Positions 1 through 7,352 of a DNA stretch of 8,705 nucleotides are shown here, piece after piece. The DNA is taken from contig CAJUJA010000032.1 of the NCBI GenBank assembly GCA_910586635.1, positions 767-9,471 of the forward strand. The letters are read 5' to 3'. The notes beneath the pieces were generated by a model. That model saw nothing but the letters and a program-made list of their open reading frames with translations, made no database searches and had not been told where the DNA came from. The stretch's first letter is position 1, and every line of letters starts with the position of its first letter. Source of the DNA: an uncultured Bacilli bacterium. GTDB taxonomy: Bacteria; Bacillota_I; Bacilli_A; RF39; UBA660. The position numbers and the translations under genes were made by a program.

Positions 1-86
1 AACAAAAAGATAGGATTTTTTAATGAATCTAACTAAACTAAATTTTTTGGTATAGAAATAAAATTTATATTAGAATTCAATAAAGT

Positions 87-1157
87 CTATCTTTGTTTTT
101 TCCCTAATTTTTTAACTTTTCTCTTAGGTAGAAATCGACTATCATTAGTTTTCAAATCATAAATATAAACATCACTTAATGCTGGATTATTTCTGAATGC
201 GTGACTTTCTTTTGATTTTACTTGATCGTACTCTTCCTTTGATAACTGAATCTGTTTGATATCATTATGCTGAAATGCCCTATATTCTATTTTAACATTT
301 GGAGGCAGAATAACGGTTTCCAATCCACAATGAAAAAAGGCTGATTCTCCTATATATTTCAAGGATGATGGTAAAGTAATACTTTTAAGCTTTTTACAGT
401 ACATAAAGCTTTCTGGCTCAATGTGATATACCGTAGTAGGAAAAGATATTTCTTTTATGTTTGTACCTGCGAATGCATAGTATTTCATACGTTGGAGTCC
501 CTCATTCAGCAATATCTTTTCTACACCAGAGTTAGCAAAGGCATTTTCCTCTATAGTCACTACACTATTTGGAATTTCAATTTTCCCTAAATTTTTAGTA
601 TTACAAAATGCAAATGCAGGAATATATCTAATTTTTTTAGAAAGGCTTACCTTTTTAATAGTACTACATTTAAAAACTTCTCTCCCCAATGCCGTTACAC
701 TATTTGGAATTTTTAACTCAGCCATATCTGTTCCTTCGAATGCGTTCATTTTTATACACTCTAACTGTCTTGGAAGCTCTATTCCATGAGTAAAGGTTGC
801 CTCTTGAAAGCAAGCTTTTGGTATTTCCTTTATCGATTTGGGTATCTCTACCTTATTTACAAACACCGTAGAAGCAAAAGCCTTTTCACCTATTTCATTT
901 AGATTATCAGATAATCTTATTTTCTGGATATGGAGTTCAGAAAAGGCTTGATCCCCTATCTTCGTTACAGTATCCGCCATTTTTATTTGTAAGTTTTTCA
1001 CTTTTCCATACCTTAAAAGGTCCAAGGCATCTGTTCCTATTTCTGTAATGCCTTCTGGAATTTTTAATTTGTTCCCATCCTTTAGGTCCTTCTTATCAAC
1101 ACTTATTAATTTTTTCTTTATTATCTTTCCATTCTTTTCTGTAATCTCTACAACCAT
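87..1157 (-). CDS. Leucine-rich repeat (LRR_5 / BspA-like) protein, likely cytosolic
   Basis: The protein has 356 residues built almost wholly of LRR_5 (BspA-type) repeats of 22-23 residues. A short polar N-terminus (about 1-30) precedes them. Repeats are marked by an IP-x-S-V/I-x-x-I-G/E core and an Ala-Phe-like anchor at about residues 45, 72, 94, 117, 140, 162, 184, 207, 229, 251, 274, 295 and 321, so about 13 turns. The tail is strongly basic (KRKVKKLGKKQR). There is no signal peptide, hydrophobic segment, LPXTG or lipobox, whereas many BspA-like proteins are surface-exposed, so I infer a cytoplasmic location. The start is the ATG at 1157, which has AAAGGAGAG four bases upstream; an in-frame GTG at 1190 lies upstream of that site and is disfavoured. 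It follows whiA by 40 nt and probably shares its transcript. The likely role is protein binding; the partner is unknown. Family call firm, function not known. Confidence 0.88.
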   Translation of the reverse strand: MVVEITEKNGKIIKKKLISVDKKDLKDGNKLKIPEGITEIGTDALDLLRYGKVKNLQIKMADTVTKIGDQAFSELHIQKIRLSDNLNEIGEKAFASTVFVNKVEIPKSIKEIPKACFQEATFTHGIELPRQLECIKMNAFEGTDMAELKIPNSVTALGREVFKCSTIKKVSLSKKIRYIPAFAFCNTKNLGKIEIPNSVVTIEENAFANSGVEKILLNEGLQRMKYYAFAGTNIKEISFPTTVYHIEPESFMYCKKLKSITLPSSLKYIGESAFFHCGLETVILPPNVKIEYRAFQHNDIKQIQLSKEEYDQVKSKESHAFRNNPALSDVYIYDLKTNDSRFLPKRKVKKLGKKQR

Positions 1158-1161
1158 AATA

Positions 1162-1170
1162 CTCTCCTTT
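1162..1170 (-). promoter_or_regulatory. Ribosome binding site of the LRR_5 gene
   Basis: AAAGGAGAG on the minus strand, followed by TATT and then ATG at 1157. It is the strongest Shine-Dalgarno match in the downstream cluster. It fixes the start at 1157 rather than the in-frame GTG at 1190, which has no such site in front of it. Confidence 0.75.
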
Positions 1171-1197
1171 TTGTTTGGATATTCTATCACAACACCT

Positions 1198-2124
1198 TTA
1201 TTCTGTCAATCTACTTGCTAACTCATTAATCTTTCTAAATCTATGATTTAAACCAGATTTGGTAATTCGATTTCCTGTTTCAACGGATATAATCTCACTT
1301 AATTCCTTTAAAGAAGCCTCTGGGTATTTTTTCCTATATTCTACTGCTTCTTTTGTCTTATCATCCAATAATTCGATAGCCAATTTTTCTTCCAAAATTT
1401 TTACATTATTTAATTGATGAGTTGCTGCTTCAACTACTTTATCAATATTAGCTTGCTCACAATTATTTAGTCTATTGGTATGATTTTTTTTATCATGGTA
1501 TATTCTAATATTTTCAAAATAAAGAACTGCCTTAATAGCACCAATAATTTTTAAAAAGTCACTGATTTTTTCAGCTTCTTTAATATAAATCATGTATCCT
1601 TTATCTCTATTTAGTATTTTAGCATTTAAATCAAACATATTTAATAATTTTTGAATAAAAACCGCTTCACTAGCTTTACTAATCAAAAGTTCCATATGAT
1701 ATCTTGATGTCTTTGGATCATTAATACTTCCTTGGGTTAAAAAGACACCTCTTAAGTAGGCTCTGATTTCCTCATTAGACCCCGTAATATATTCAGGGGG
1801 AGTTTCTATATATTGCTGGTTTTCGTCATAAAAACCTAAATCGTTTAATATGAATGAGAGTTTTTGCTCAACACACAACAAATAGAGAACCTTTTTACTA
1901 AAGTTAAGATTGTCTTTAATCTTTATTTGGATCGGGATATCATATACTTTTTCAAAACTATAAGCAATCTTATTCTTAATTTCTGGATTTTCTGTTGTTA
2001 AAAATAGAATATCATCCTCTATATAACCATTATTTCTTACAAGTGCAGAAAGCATTGCGATTAATTCTGATTTCGTTTCTTCCTGTTGAATAATCTCATT
2101 TTTGATTTGTGTAGTATATGACAT
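1198..2124 (-). CDS. whiA: DNA-binding protein WhiA (sporulation/cell-division regulator family)
   Basis: A 308-residue WhiA, the usual family length. The N-terminal half is a degenerate LAGLIDADG homing-endonuclease-like fold: the segment YLRGVFLTQGSINDP (about 123-137) followed by YHMELLISK (142-150) matches the family core, and a second half-domain covers about 151-200. Next come the conserved NRLNNCEQANIDK motif (217-229) and a C-terminal helix-turn-helix with YPEASLKELSEII (267-279) and TKSGLNHRFRKI (288-299). Known from the family: WhiA controls sporulation genes in actinobacteria and affects cell division and chromosome segregation in Bacillus; nuclease activity is lost. It starts one base after the yvcK stop, with GAGGG about 7 bases upstream inside the yvcK end, so translational coupling with yvcK is likely. 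The order yvcK-whiA is conserved in Bacillota. Stop is TAA. Confidence 0.95.
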   Translation of the reverse strand: MSYTTQIKNEIIQQEETKSELIAMLSALVRNNGYIEDDILFLTTENPEIKNKIAYSFEKVYDIPIQIKIKDNLNFSKKVLYLLCVEQKLSFILNDLGFYDENQQYIETPPEYITGSNEEIRAYLRGVFLTQGSINDPKTSRYHMELLISKASEAVFIQKLLNMFDLNAKILNRDKGYMIYIKEAEKISDFLKIIGAIKAVLYFENIRIYHDKKNHTNRLNNCEQANIDKVVEAATHQLNNVKILEEKLAIELLDDKTKEAVEYRKKYPEASLKELSEIISVETGNRITKSGLNHRFRKINELASRLTE

Positions 2125-2125
2125 A

Positions 2126-3079
2126 TTAATCCCTCATTAGATAGGAAAAAATCAAGGAACTCAACTTCATACTATTATGTCTTAAAACATTATCTTCCAC
2201 GACAATTAAATCGGCTTCAATTAATTCCACTCCTATTTTATTTAATTTTCCATAATCGATTTTAACCGGATCTTTTTGTTCTTCATTTTCATATTTTTCT
2301 GCTATTTTTTTATCAATCTTTGTGTTACTTGCAATTACAACATCAATTTTTTTATTTTCTAAATACTGATTGATAAGTTCTACATGGTCTCCTACTGTAT
2401 ATTCATCTGTTTCACCAGGTTGTGTTACTGCATTACATAAATACATAATAGGTGCCTGTGCAATAGTAAGTGCCTCCTTTACTTGATTACAAATAATATT
2501 TGGTAATATAGAAGTATATAAACTTCCCATACTAAAGATAATTAAATCGGCCTCTTTTATAGAACTAATCACCTCATCTAATACTTTAGGCTCTTCTTTA
2601 TAATAAATTCGTTCAAATTTACGATGGGCTTTTGTAATTTGTTCCTCCCCTTCAATAATATTCCCTTTATTATCCATTCCCATTAATACTAAATTTGAGT
2701 CTTCAGAAATTGGTAAAACTTTATGCCTTACTTCTAACAATTTAGAAAGGCAAGCAATAGAATCTTTTAATGAACCTGTGATTTCTAACATAGAAGTTAA
2801 AATTAAATTTCCCACCGCGTGACCATTTAAATCACTCGATGTTTGAAAACGGTAAGACATCATTTGTTTAATCGTTTCATCAGTTCCGGAAAGATTTGTA
2901 ATCACTTTTCTAATATCTCCTACTGCGGGAGTATTAAATTCTCGCCTTAATTTTCCTGTTGACATCCCATTATCTGAGACTGTTATAATTGCTGTAATAT
3001 CAATAGGGAATTCTTTTAATCCTCTTAAAAGGTAGGACATTCCTGTTCCTCCTCCTAGTACTACCACTTTTTTATACAT
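2126..3079 (-). CDS. yvcK: YvcK/GlmR family protein (gluconeogenesis factor, UDP-sugar binding, CofD-like fold)
   Basis: A 317-residue member of the YvcK/GlmR (CofD-like) family. Family landmarks in order: GGGTG nucleotide-binding loop (9-13) followed by LLRGLK; SDNGMSTGKLR (35-45); VGDIRKVI (53-60); GHAVGNLIL (86-94); SMGSLYTSILPN (183-194); and YLCNAVTQPGETDEYTVGDHVE (213-234). Known from Bacillus: YvcK binds UDP-GlcNAc and is needed for normal morphology and peptidoglycan precursor supply on gluconeogenic carbon sources. Two usually conserved spots are altered here: DNGG reads DNGM and GPGSLYTS reads SMGSLYTS. The start is the ATG at 3079, preceded by AGGTGAT with four bases of spacing; the in-frame GTG at 3088 lies within that ribosome binding site. 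It heads the yvcK-whiA-LRR unit and has a possible promoter of its own. The usual upstream partner rapZ (yvcJ) is absent. Confidence 0.94.
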   Translation of the reverse strand: MYKKVVVLGGGTGMSYLLRGLKEFPIDITAIITVSDNGMSTGKLRREFNTPAVGDIRKVITNLSGTDETIKQMMSYRFQTSSDLNGHAVGNLILTSMLEITGSLKDSIACLSKLLEVRHKVLPISEDSNLVLMGMDNKGNIIEGEEQITKAHRKFERIYYKEEPKVLDEVISSIKEADLIIFSMGSLYTSILPNIICNQVKEALTIAQAPIMYLCNAVTQPGETDEYTVGDHVELINQYLENKKIDVVIASNTKIDKKIAEKYENEEQKDPVKIDYGKLNKIGVELIEADLIVVEDNVLRHNSMKLSSLIFSYLMRD

Positions 3080-3083
3080 TTTA

Positions 3084-3102
3084 ATCACCTATTATTATTA
3101 TA
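3084..3102 (-). promoter_or_regulatory. Candidate yvcK promoter (-10) with adjacent ribosome binding site
   Basis: On the minus strand TATAAT (3102-3097) is followed by six bases, then AGGTGAT (3090-3084), four bases and the yvcK ATG. The -10 is a perfect consensus. The -35 is poor: TTGTCG is present but about 20 bases upstream. If the -10 is used, transcription would start at about 3090, on the ribosome binding site itself. The same geometry occurs at uvrA, which supports it. In DNA this AT-rich a chance TATAAT remains possible. Confidence 0.45.
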
Positions 3103-3110
3103 CAGTATAT

Positions 3111-3143
3111 AACTAAAAAAAACGACAATTATTTGTCTTAGTT
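3111..3143 (-). terminator. Weak intrinsic-terminator-like hairpin after lgt
   Basis: On the minus strand GACAA-ATAA-TTGTC (3137-3124) forms a 5-bp stem and is followed, after one G, by eight T (3122-3115). Outer arms AACTAA (3143-3138) and TTAGTT (3116-3111) could pair instead and would absorb part of the T-run. It lies between the lgt stop and the candidate yvcK -10, where a boundary between two transcription units would be expected. The stem is short and AT-rich, so read-through is likely. Confidence 0.35.
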
Positions 3144-3192
3144 AGCGTATATTTTTGATCTGTCATTTATAAAATAATGGTTGCTTTATTTT

Positions 3193-4002
3193 CTAGGTTC
3201 TAACATGATTTTTATATAAATATTCCGTTTTTGATGATTTTTTGATTCTCTTATAATATATAAAAATAATAAACCCTACTATGAATAACAACATAGATAC
3301 TAATTGTGCTATTTTTATTTTTCCTAGCATTAAGCTATCTGTTCTCATACTTTCTATAATGAATCTTGTAATAGAATACCACATGAAATAAAATCCAGTT
3401 AATTGGCCCGTTTTTAAGTAGGGATATTTTCTTATGATTATTAAAATAATAAATCCTAACAAGTTAAAAAAAGATTCATAAAGGAAAGTTGGTTGCCTAT
3501 ATTCTCCTAAAATATACATCCCATCAATAATAAATTTTGGTAAATGCATACTTTGCAAATGTGTAAGTGGGGTTATTGCTCCATATGCTTCTCCGTTAAA
3601 AAAATTTCCCCATCTTCCTATTGCCTGTCCTAAAATGACTCCAACTACTACTATATCGAGTATTTTTAATAATTCTAATTTGTTTTTTTTGCAGTAATAA
3701 ATAACGAAAATTCCACCGAATAGAATTCCACCATGAATAGCTAATCCCCCATTCCAAATTTGGAAGATTTCAAGGGGATATTTTACGTAATAAGATAGAT
3801 GAAAAAGACAATAATAAATTCTAGCCCCTATCAATCCTATAATTGTTGTATCAAACACTAAATTTGCTATGAAATCTTTTTCTATCCCTCTTTTTTTTGC
3901 TTCTGTCATAATGATAGAATAAGCAATGATTACGCCTAAAAATATAAAAATTGAATACCAGTATATTTTAATAAAGCCAAACTCAAATGCTATTCTTTCC
4001 AT
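3193..4002 (-). CDS. lgt: Prolipoprotein diacylglyceryl transferase
   Basis: A 269-residue polytopic membrane enzyme that transfers diacylglycerol from phosphatidylglycerol to the lipobox cysteine of prolipoproteins, the first step of lipoprotein maturation in the cytoplasmic membrane. Family features: NGGLAIHGG (84-92), with His90 matching the conserved HGG histidine; the Lgt signature GQAIGRWGNFFNGEAYG (125-141), with Arg130, Asn133, Asn136 and Glu138; and RFIIESMRTDS (213-223) carrying the C-terminal conserved arginines. About seven hydrophobic segments are visible, starting near 14-32, 48-68, 88-103, 113-130, 175-191, 203-218 and 231-250. The tail is basic. The ATG at 4002 lies inside the 3' end of the upstream YvlD-like gene (13-nt overlap), with AAAGGA ten bases before it, so the two are probably translationally coupled. 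Stop is TAG. hprK, often located just before lgt in Bacillota, is missing. Confidence 0.96.
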   Translation of the reverse strand: MERIAFEFGFIKIYWYSIFIFLGVIIAYSIIMTEAKKRGIEKDFIANLVFDTTIIGLIGARIYYCLFHLSYYVKYPLEIFQIWNGGLAIHGGILFGGIFVIYYCKKNKLELLKILDIVVVGVILGQAIGRWGNFFNGEAYGAITPLTHLQSMHLPKFIIDGMYILGEYRQPTFLYESFFNLLGFIILIIIRKYPYLKTGQLTGFYFMWYSITRFIIESMRTDSLMLGKIKIAQLVSMLLFIVGFIIFIYYKRIKKSSKTEYLYKNHVRT

Positions 4003-4421
4003 TTCTTTTTAATCCTTTCTGCAACCGGTTTTAAGATTAATTCTTCTGCAATAAAATTAATCATTGAAAGTAACACAGCCACTAATAAAGCGATCCAAAA
4101 ACTATTCAGCTGAAAAAAAGGTCCCATAATCCAATCTACCAATTTTAATATAAATAAGTTAATAAAGGGATAAAATAAGCCCAAAGTCAGTCCAGTAATT
4201 GGAATCGTTAACGTTACTAAAATGGGTTTAATTGTTTTATTAAGCAAGGATATACTAAGAACAATTAGGATGGAATACATATAACTATGTTTAGTATCAA
4301 TATAAATACTATCAAATATATTAGTTACTAATATAAAAACTATGGTATATCCTATTAAATAAAATAACCATTCTAATAAATATCCTACTTTTAATTTATT
4401 AGCATATTTTACCTGCTTCAT
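3990..4421 (-). CDS. YvlD-like four-helix membrane protein (phage holin family 4 superfamily)
   Basis: A 143-residue integral membrane protein with four hydrophobic segments at about 13-33, 46-62, 72-97 and 107-128, and a basic C-terminus (RIKKKWKE). The stretch NKTIKPILVTLTIPITGLTL (61-80), followed by a Phe/Asn-rich helix ending in DWIMGPFF (96-103), resembles the YvlD / 'mycobacterial 4-TMS phage holin superfamily IV' family. That name is historical: there is no evidence of phage origin or lysis here, and the biological function of the family is not settled. The start is the ATG at 4421, with AGGTGAT four bases upstream; the in-frame GTG at 4430 is part of that site. It lies 11 nt after the uvrA stop and overlaps lgt by 13 nt. 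A yvlD homologue near uvrA and lgt is also seen in Bacillus, so synteny supports the family call. Confidence 0.82.
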   Translation of the reverse strand: MKQVKYANKLKVGYLLEWLFYLIGYTIVFILVTNIFDSIYIDTKHSYMYSILIVLSISLLNKTIKPILVTLTIPITGLTLGLFYPFINLFILKLVDWIMGPFFQLNSFWIALLVAVLLSMINFIAEELILKPVAERIKKKWKE

Positions 4422-4425
4422 TCTT

Positions 4426-4434
4426 ATCACCTCT
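4426..4434 (-). promoter_or_regulatory. Ribosome binding site of the YvlD-like gene, overlapping the uvrA stop
   Basis: AGAGGTGAT on the minus strand, four bases before the ATG at 4421. Its first bases lie in the uvrA TAG stop (4435-4433), so translation of the two genes may be coupled. The GTG inside this site (4430-4428) is in frame with the gene but is not a credible start. Confidence 0.7.
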
Positions 4435-7249
4435 AAAGGATTTTCTTTAAAAATTTCCCTGTATAAGAGTTTTTATTTTGACTTACCTCTTCTGGTGTTC
4501 CTGTTGCTACAATGTTTCCTCCACCATCTCCACCTTCAGGTCCTAAATCAATAATATAATCTGCTACTTTTATAACATCTAGATTATGTTCTATTACTAT
4601 TACCGTATCCCCATTATCTACTATTTTTTGTAAAATTGCAAGCAAACGTTTAATATCATCTGTATGTAATCCTGTTGTTGGTTCATCTAAAACAAACAAG
4701 GTTTTTCCAGTTGCTTTTTTTTGTAATTCCTTGGCTAGTTTTACACGTTCTGCCTCTCCTCCTGATAGAGTTGGTGCACTTTGTCCTAATTTGATATATC
4801 CTAACCCTACTTCTTCTAAAACTTGTAATTTATTTTTTATTTTTGGAACATTTTCAAAAAATTGTAAAGCTTCTGATACTCTCATATCCAATACTTCTGC
4901 AATATTTTTATCCTTATATTTGATATTTAGAGTTTCCCTATTATAACGTGTTCCATGGCAGACTTCACAGTCAACATAAACATCTGGTAGGAAATGCATC
5001 TCTATTTTCTTAACTCCATCTCCCCTGCAGGCCTCGCATCTTCCACCTTTTACATTAAAAGAAAATCTATTTTTTTCATATCCATATATTTTGGCCTCTT
5101 TTGTTGTCGTAAATAATGTTCTAATATCATCAAATACTCCCGTATAAGTTGCTGGATTACTTCTTGGAGTTCTTCCTATTGGAGATTGTGAGATATCTAC
5201 TAATTTATCAATATAATCTAATCCATTTATCCTTTTATGTTTTCCTGGTATCACTTTTGAATTATATAATTTCTTACTAGTAGCTTTACATAATATTTCG
5301 TTAATTAAACTAGATTTTCCAGAACCTGATACTCCAGTAATACAAGTAAAGGTCCCTATTGGAATTTTCACATCAATCCCCTTTAAGTTATTTTCTTCTG
5401 CTTTTAGAATACTAATTGCTTTTTTTCCTATTTTTCTTCTAGTCTTTGGAACTTCTATTTTTAATTTCCCACTTAAATATTTTCCTGTAATACTATTTTC
5501 ATTTTTCATAACTTCCTTAGGTGTTCCCTGAGCCATAATATATCCACCCTTATCTCCTGCTCCTGGACCGATGTCCACTAACATATCACTTGCTAACATG
5601 GTATCTGTATCATGCTCTACTATAATTAAAGTATTTCCTAAATCTCTCATTTCTAAAAGAGAACGAATTAGCATTTCATTATCTCTTTGGTGAAGTCCAA
5701 TACTTGGTTCATCCAAAACGTATAAAACTCCTGTTAGTTTAGAACCAATTTGGGTAGCTAATCTAATTCTTTGTGCCTCCCCTCCTGATAGAGTGGCTGC
5801 ACTTCTAGCTAAAGTTAAGTATTCTAATCCAACATTTTTTAAGAAATTTAACCTCGACTTTATCTCCTTTATTACCAAATCTGCTATTTTTGCTTTCTCA
5901 TCTGATAACTTTAAATGTTCAAAAAAGATTACCAAATCTTTAATACTCATACAACATATTTCATGAATATTTTTATCGTTAATTTTAACCGCTAAAACAG
6001 AGTCTTGCAGTCTTGCTCCATGACAAACATCACAAGTATGTTCTATCATATAATGTTCTAACCATTCTCTAATCCAAGTACTACTTGTTTCCATATATCT
6101 TCTTTCTAGATTATTAATAATCCCCTCATAGAAATCCTTATTATTCATAATATTTCCACTCTTTGTTTTATAATTAAAATGAATGATGTCAGAGGATCCA
6201 TATAAAATAATATCTCGTTCTTTCTTACTTAACTTTTTAAAAGGTTTATTCATATCAATCTTATAGTGCTTACAAGTACATTCTAGCTTTTTATAATAAA
6301 TTCCTTCCTGATCATCACTTAGGGTTTTGATACACCCTGCATTAATGCTTAAATCCTTATCTGGAATTACAAGATTTTCATCAATACTTAGTTTAATTCC
6401 TAATCCTTTACATTCTGGGCAAGCTCCAAATGGGGCATTAAAGCTAAATAATCTTGGTTCAATTTCTGATAAGGAAAACTCACAATATGGACATGAAAAA
6501 TTTTCAGAGAATACGATTTCTTTTTTATTTTCTCCTAAAATTTCTACTACTACTTTTCCTTTTGCTAATTTAGTAGCCGTTTCTACTGCCTCACTGATTC
6601 TGGATCTTGAGTCTTCTTTTAAAACAATACGATCAATGACTACATCAATGTCATCTGCCTTATTTTTTTCTAAAGTAATATTCTCTGATAAATCATACAT
6701 TTCTTTATTGACTCTAACACGAATATATCCATCCTTTCGAAGTTGTTCTAACAATTCCTTATGAGTTCCTTTTTCATGATGAATAACAGGAGCATAAACA
6801 ATTAGCCTTGTATTTACTGGATATTCTAATATCTTATTTGTAATTTCTTCAACACTCTGAGAAGTAATTGGAATATTGTGTTTTGGACAATATGCAGTCC
6901 CGGCCCTTGAGAATAAGAGCCTTAAGTAATCATAAATTTCTGTTACCGTTCCAACAGTAGACCTTGGATTTTTACTAGTAGTTTTTTGATCAATACTAAT
7001 AGCGGGAGATAAGCCCTCTATACTATCTACATCTGGTTTTTCGGAACCACCTAGAAACTGCCTGGCATAACTAGATAGACTTTCCACATACCTTCGCTGT
7101 CCTTCTGCATATATCGTATCAAAGGCCAAACTACTCTTTCCACTTCCTGATAACCCTGTCATTACAATCATTTTATTCTTAGGAATTTCAATATCTATAT
7201 TTTTTAAATTGTTTTCTCTAGCACCTTTTATTACAATCTTTTTTTCCAT
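4433..7249 (-). CDS. uvrA: Excinuclease ABC subunit A
   Basis: A full-length 938-residue UvrA, the DNA-damage-recognition ATPase that loads UvrB in nucleotide excision repair. First ABC module: Walker A GLSGSGKSS (32-40), signature LSGGEAQ (487-493), Walker B VLYVLDEP (508-515) and switch His in VEHD (544-547). Second module: Walker A GVSGSGKSS (639-647), LSGGEAE (828-834), Walker B FVLDEP (852-857) and IEHN (886-889). Zinc-binding cysteines sit at 253/256 with 277/280, at 406/409, and at 738/741 with 761/764. The UvrB-binding and DNA-binding insertions lie between the first Walker A and its signature. Nothing essential appears to be missing. The ATG at 7249 is chosen because AGGTGAT sits four bases upstream; a GTG at 7264 precedes that site. 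A consensus promoter lies directly upstream. It heads uvrA-yvlD-lgt. uvrB is not adjacent; a dead IS and an unrelated gene end lie upstream instead. Confidence 0.98.
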   Translation of the reverse strand: MEKKIVIKGARENNLKNIDIEIPKNKMIVMTGLSGSGKSSLAFDTIYAEGQRRYVESLSSYARQFLGGSEKPDVDSIEGLSPAISIDQKTTSKNPRSTVGTVTEIYDYLRLLFSRAGTAYCPKHNIPITSQSVEEITNKILEYPVNTRLIVYAPVIHHEKGTHKELLEQLRKDGYIRVRVNKEMYDLSENITLEKNKADDIDVVIDRIVLKEDSRSRISEAVETATKLAKGKVVVEILGENKKEIVFSENFSCPYCEFSLSEIEPRLFSFNAPFGACPECKGLGIKLSIDENLVIPDKDLSINAGCIKTLSDDQEGIYYKKLECTCKHYKIDMNKPFKKLSKKERDIILYGSSDIIHFNYKTKSGNIMNNKDFYEGIINNLERRYMETSSTWIREWLEHYMIEHTCDVCHGARLQDSVLAVKINDKNIHEICCMSIKDLVIFFEHLKLSDEKAKIADLVIKEIKSRLNFLKNVGLEYLTLARSAATLSGGEAQRIRLATQIGSKLTGVLYVLDEPSIGLHQRDNEMLIRSLLEMRDLGNTLIIVEHDTDTMLASDMLVDIGPGAGDKGGYIMAQGTPKEVMKNENSITGKYLSGKLKIEVPKTRRKIGKKAISILKAEENNLKGIDVKIPIGTFTCITGVSGSGKSSLINEILCKATSKKLYNSKVIPGKHKRINGLDYIDKLVDISQSPIGRTPRSNPATYTGVFDDIRTLFTTTKEAKIYGYEKNRFSFNVKGGRCEACRGDGVKKIEMHFLPDVYVDCEVCHGTRYNRETLNIKYKDKNIAEVLDMRVSEALQFFENVPKIKNKLQVLEEVGLGYIKLGQSAPTLSGGEAERVKLAKELQKKATGKTLFVLDEPTTGLHTDDIKRLLAILQKIVDNGDTVIVIEHNLDVIKVADYIIDLGPEGGDGGGNIVATGTPEEVSQNKNSYTGKFLKKIL

Positions 7250-7253
7250 TCCT

Positions 7254-7295
7254 ATCACCTGCACATATTATACCTAACAAACAGGCATTTAGCAA
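7254..7295 (-). promoter_or_regulatory. uvrA promoter with ribosome binding site at the predicted mRNA 5' end
   Basis: On the minus strand TTGCTA (7295-7290, four of six matches to TTGACA) is followed by exactly 17 bases, then a perfect TATAAT (7272-7267). Six bases later comes AGGTGAT (7260-7254), then AGGA and the ATG at 7249. Transcription would start at about 7260, leaving an untranslated leader of only about 11 bases made up of the ribosome binding site. No LexA/DinR-type operator (GAACN4GTTC) was seen overlapping it, so SOS control is not evident. The promoter lies outside the IS remnant. Confidence 0.75.
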
Positions 7296-7317
7296 GAAAG
7301 TTTTAAATCGAAAAAGA

Positions 7318-7334
7318 ATAATCATATAATGATT
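7318..7334 (+). repeat. Left copy of a 17-bp inverted, palindromic repeat flanking the IS remnant
   Basis: ATAATCATATAATGATT on the plus strand; the exact reverse complement occurs at 8338-8354. Each copy has internal arms AATCAT / ATGATT around a 3-base centre, so each can fold on its own. The centre (ATA here, TAT at the other copy, both read on plus) shows that the two copies are inverted rather than direct. On the minus strand this copy is followed by ATTCTTTTT, which is weakly terminator-like. Confidence 0.8.
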
Positions 7335-7352
7335 TGAATACATGAATAAAAG

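Noticed and set aside
1..97. Near-inverted repeat AACAAAAAGATAG (1-13) and CTATCTTTGTT (87-97) around the end of the LRR gene
   Set aside because: The arms are imperfect and about 73 bases apart, and one lies in the coding end; no compact hairpin with a T-tract forms, so I do not call a terminator.
3990..4421. Prophage origin for the 'holin family' membrane protein
   Set aside because: The family name is historical; the protein is a chromosomal YvlD homologue embedded between uvrA and lgt, with no endolysin or other phage gene nearby.
4731..6764. Plus-strand open frames at 4731-4946 and 6327-6764
   Set aside because: They lie entirely antisense to uvrA, whose motifs are intact, have no ribosome binding site of note and encode Ser/Leu-rich sequence typical of an antisense shadow.
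1158..7264. Upstream in-frame GTG starts for the LRR gene (1190), yvcK (3088), the YvlD-like gene (4430) and uvrA (7264)
   Set aside because: In yvcK and the YvlD-like gene the GTG is part of the AGGTGAT ribosome binding site; in the other two it lies upstream of the site that serves the ATG. None has its own upstream site.
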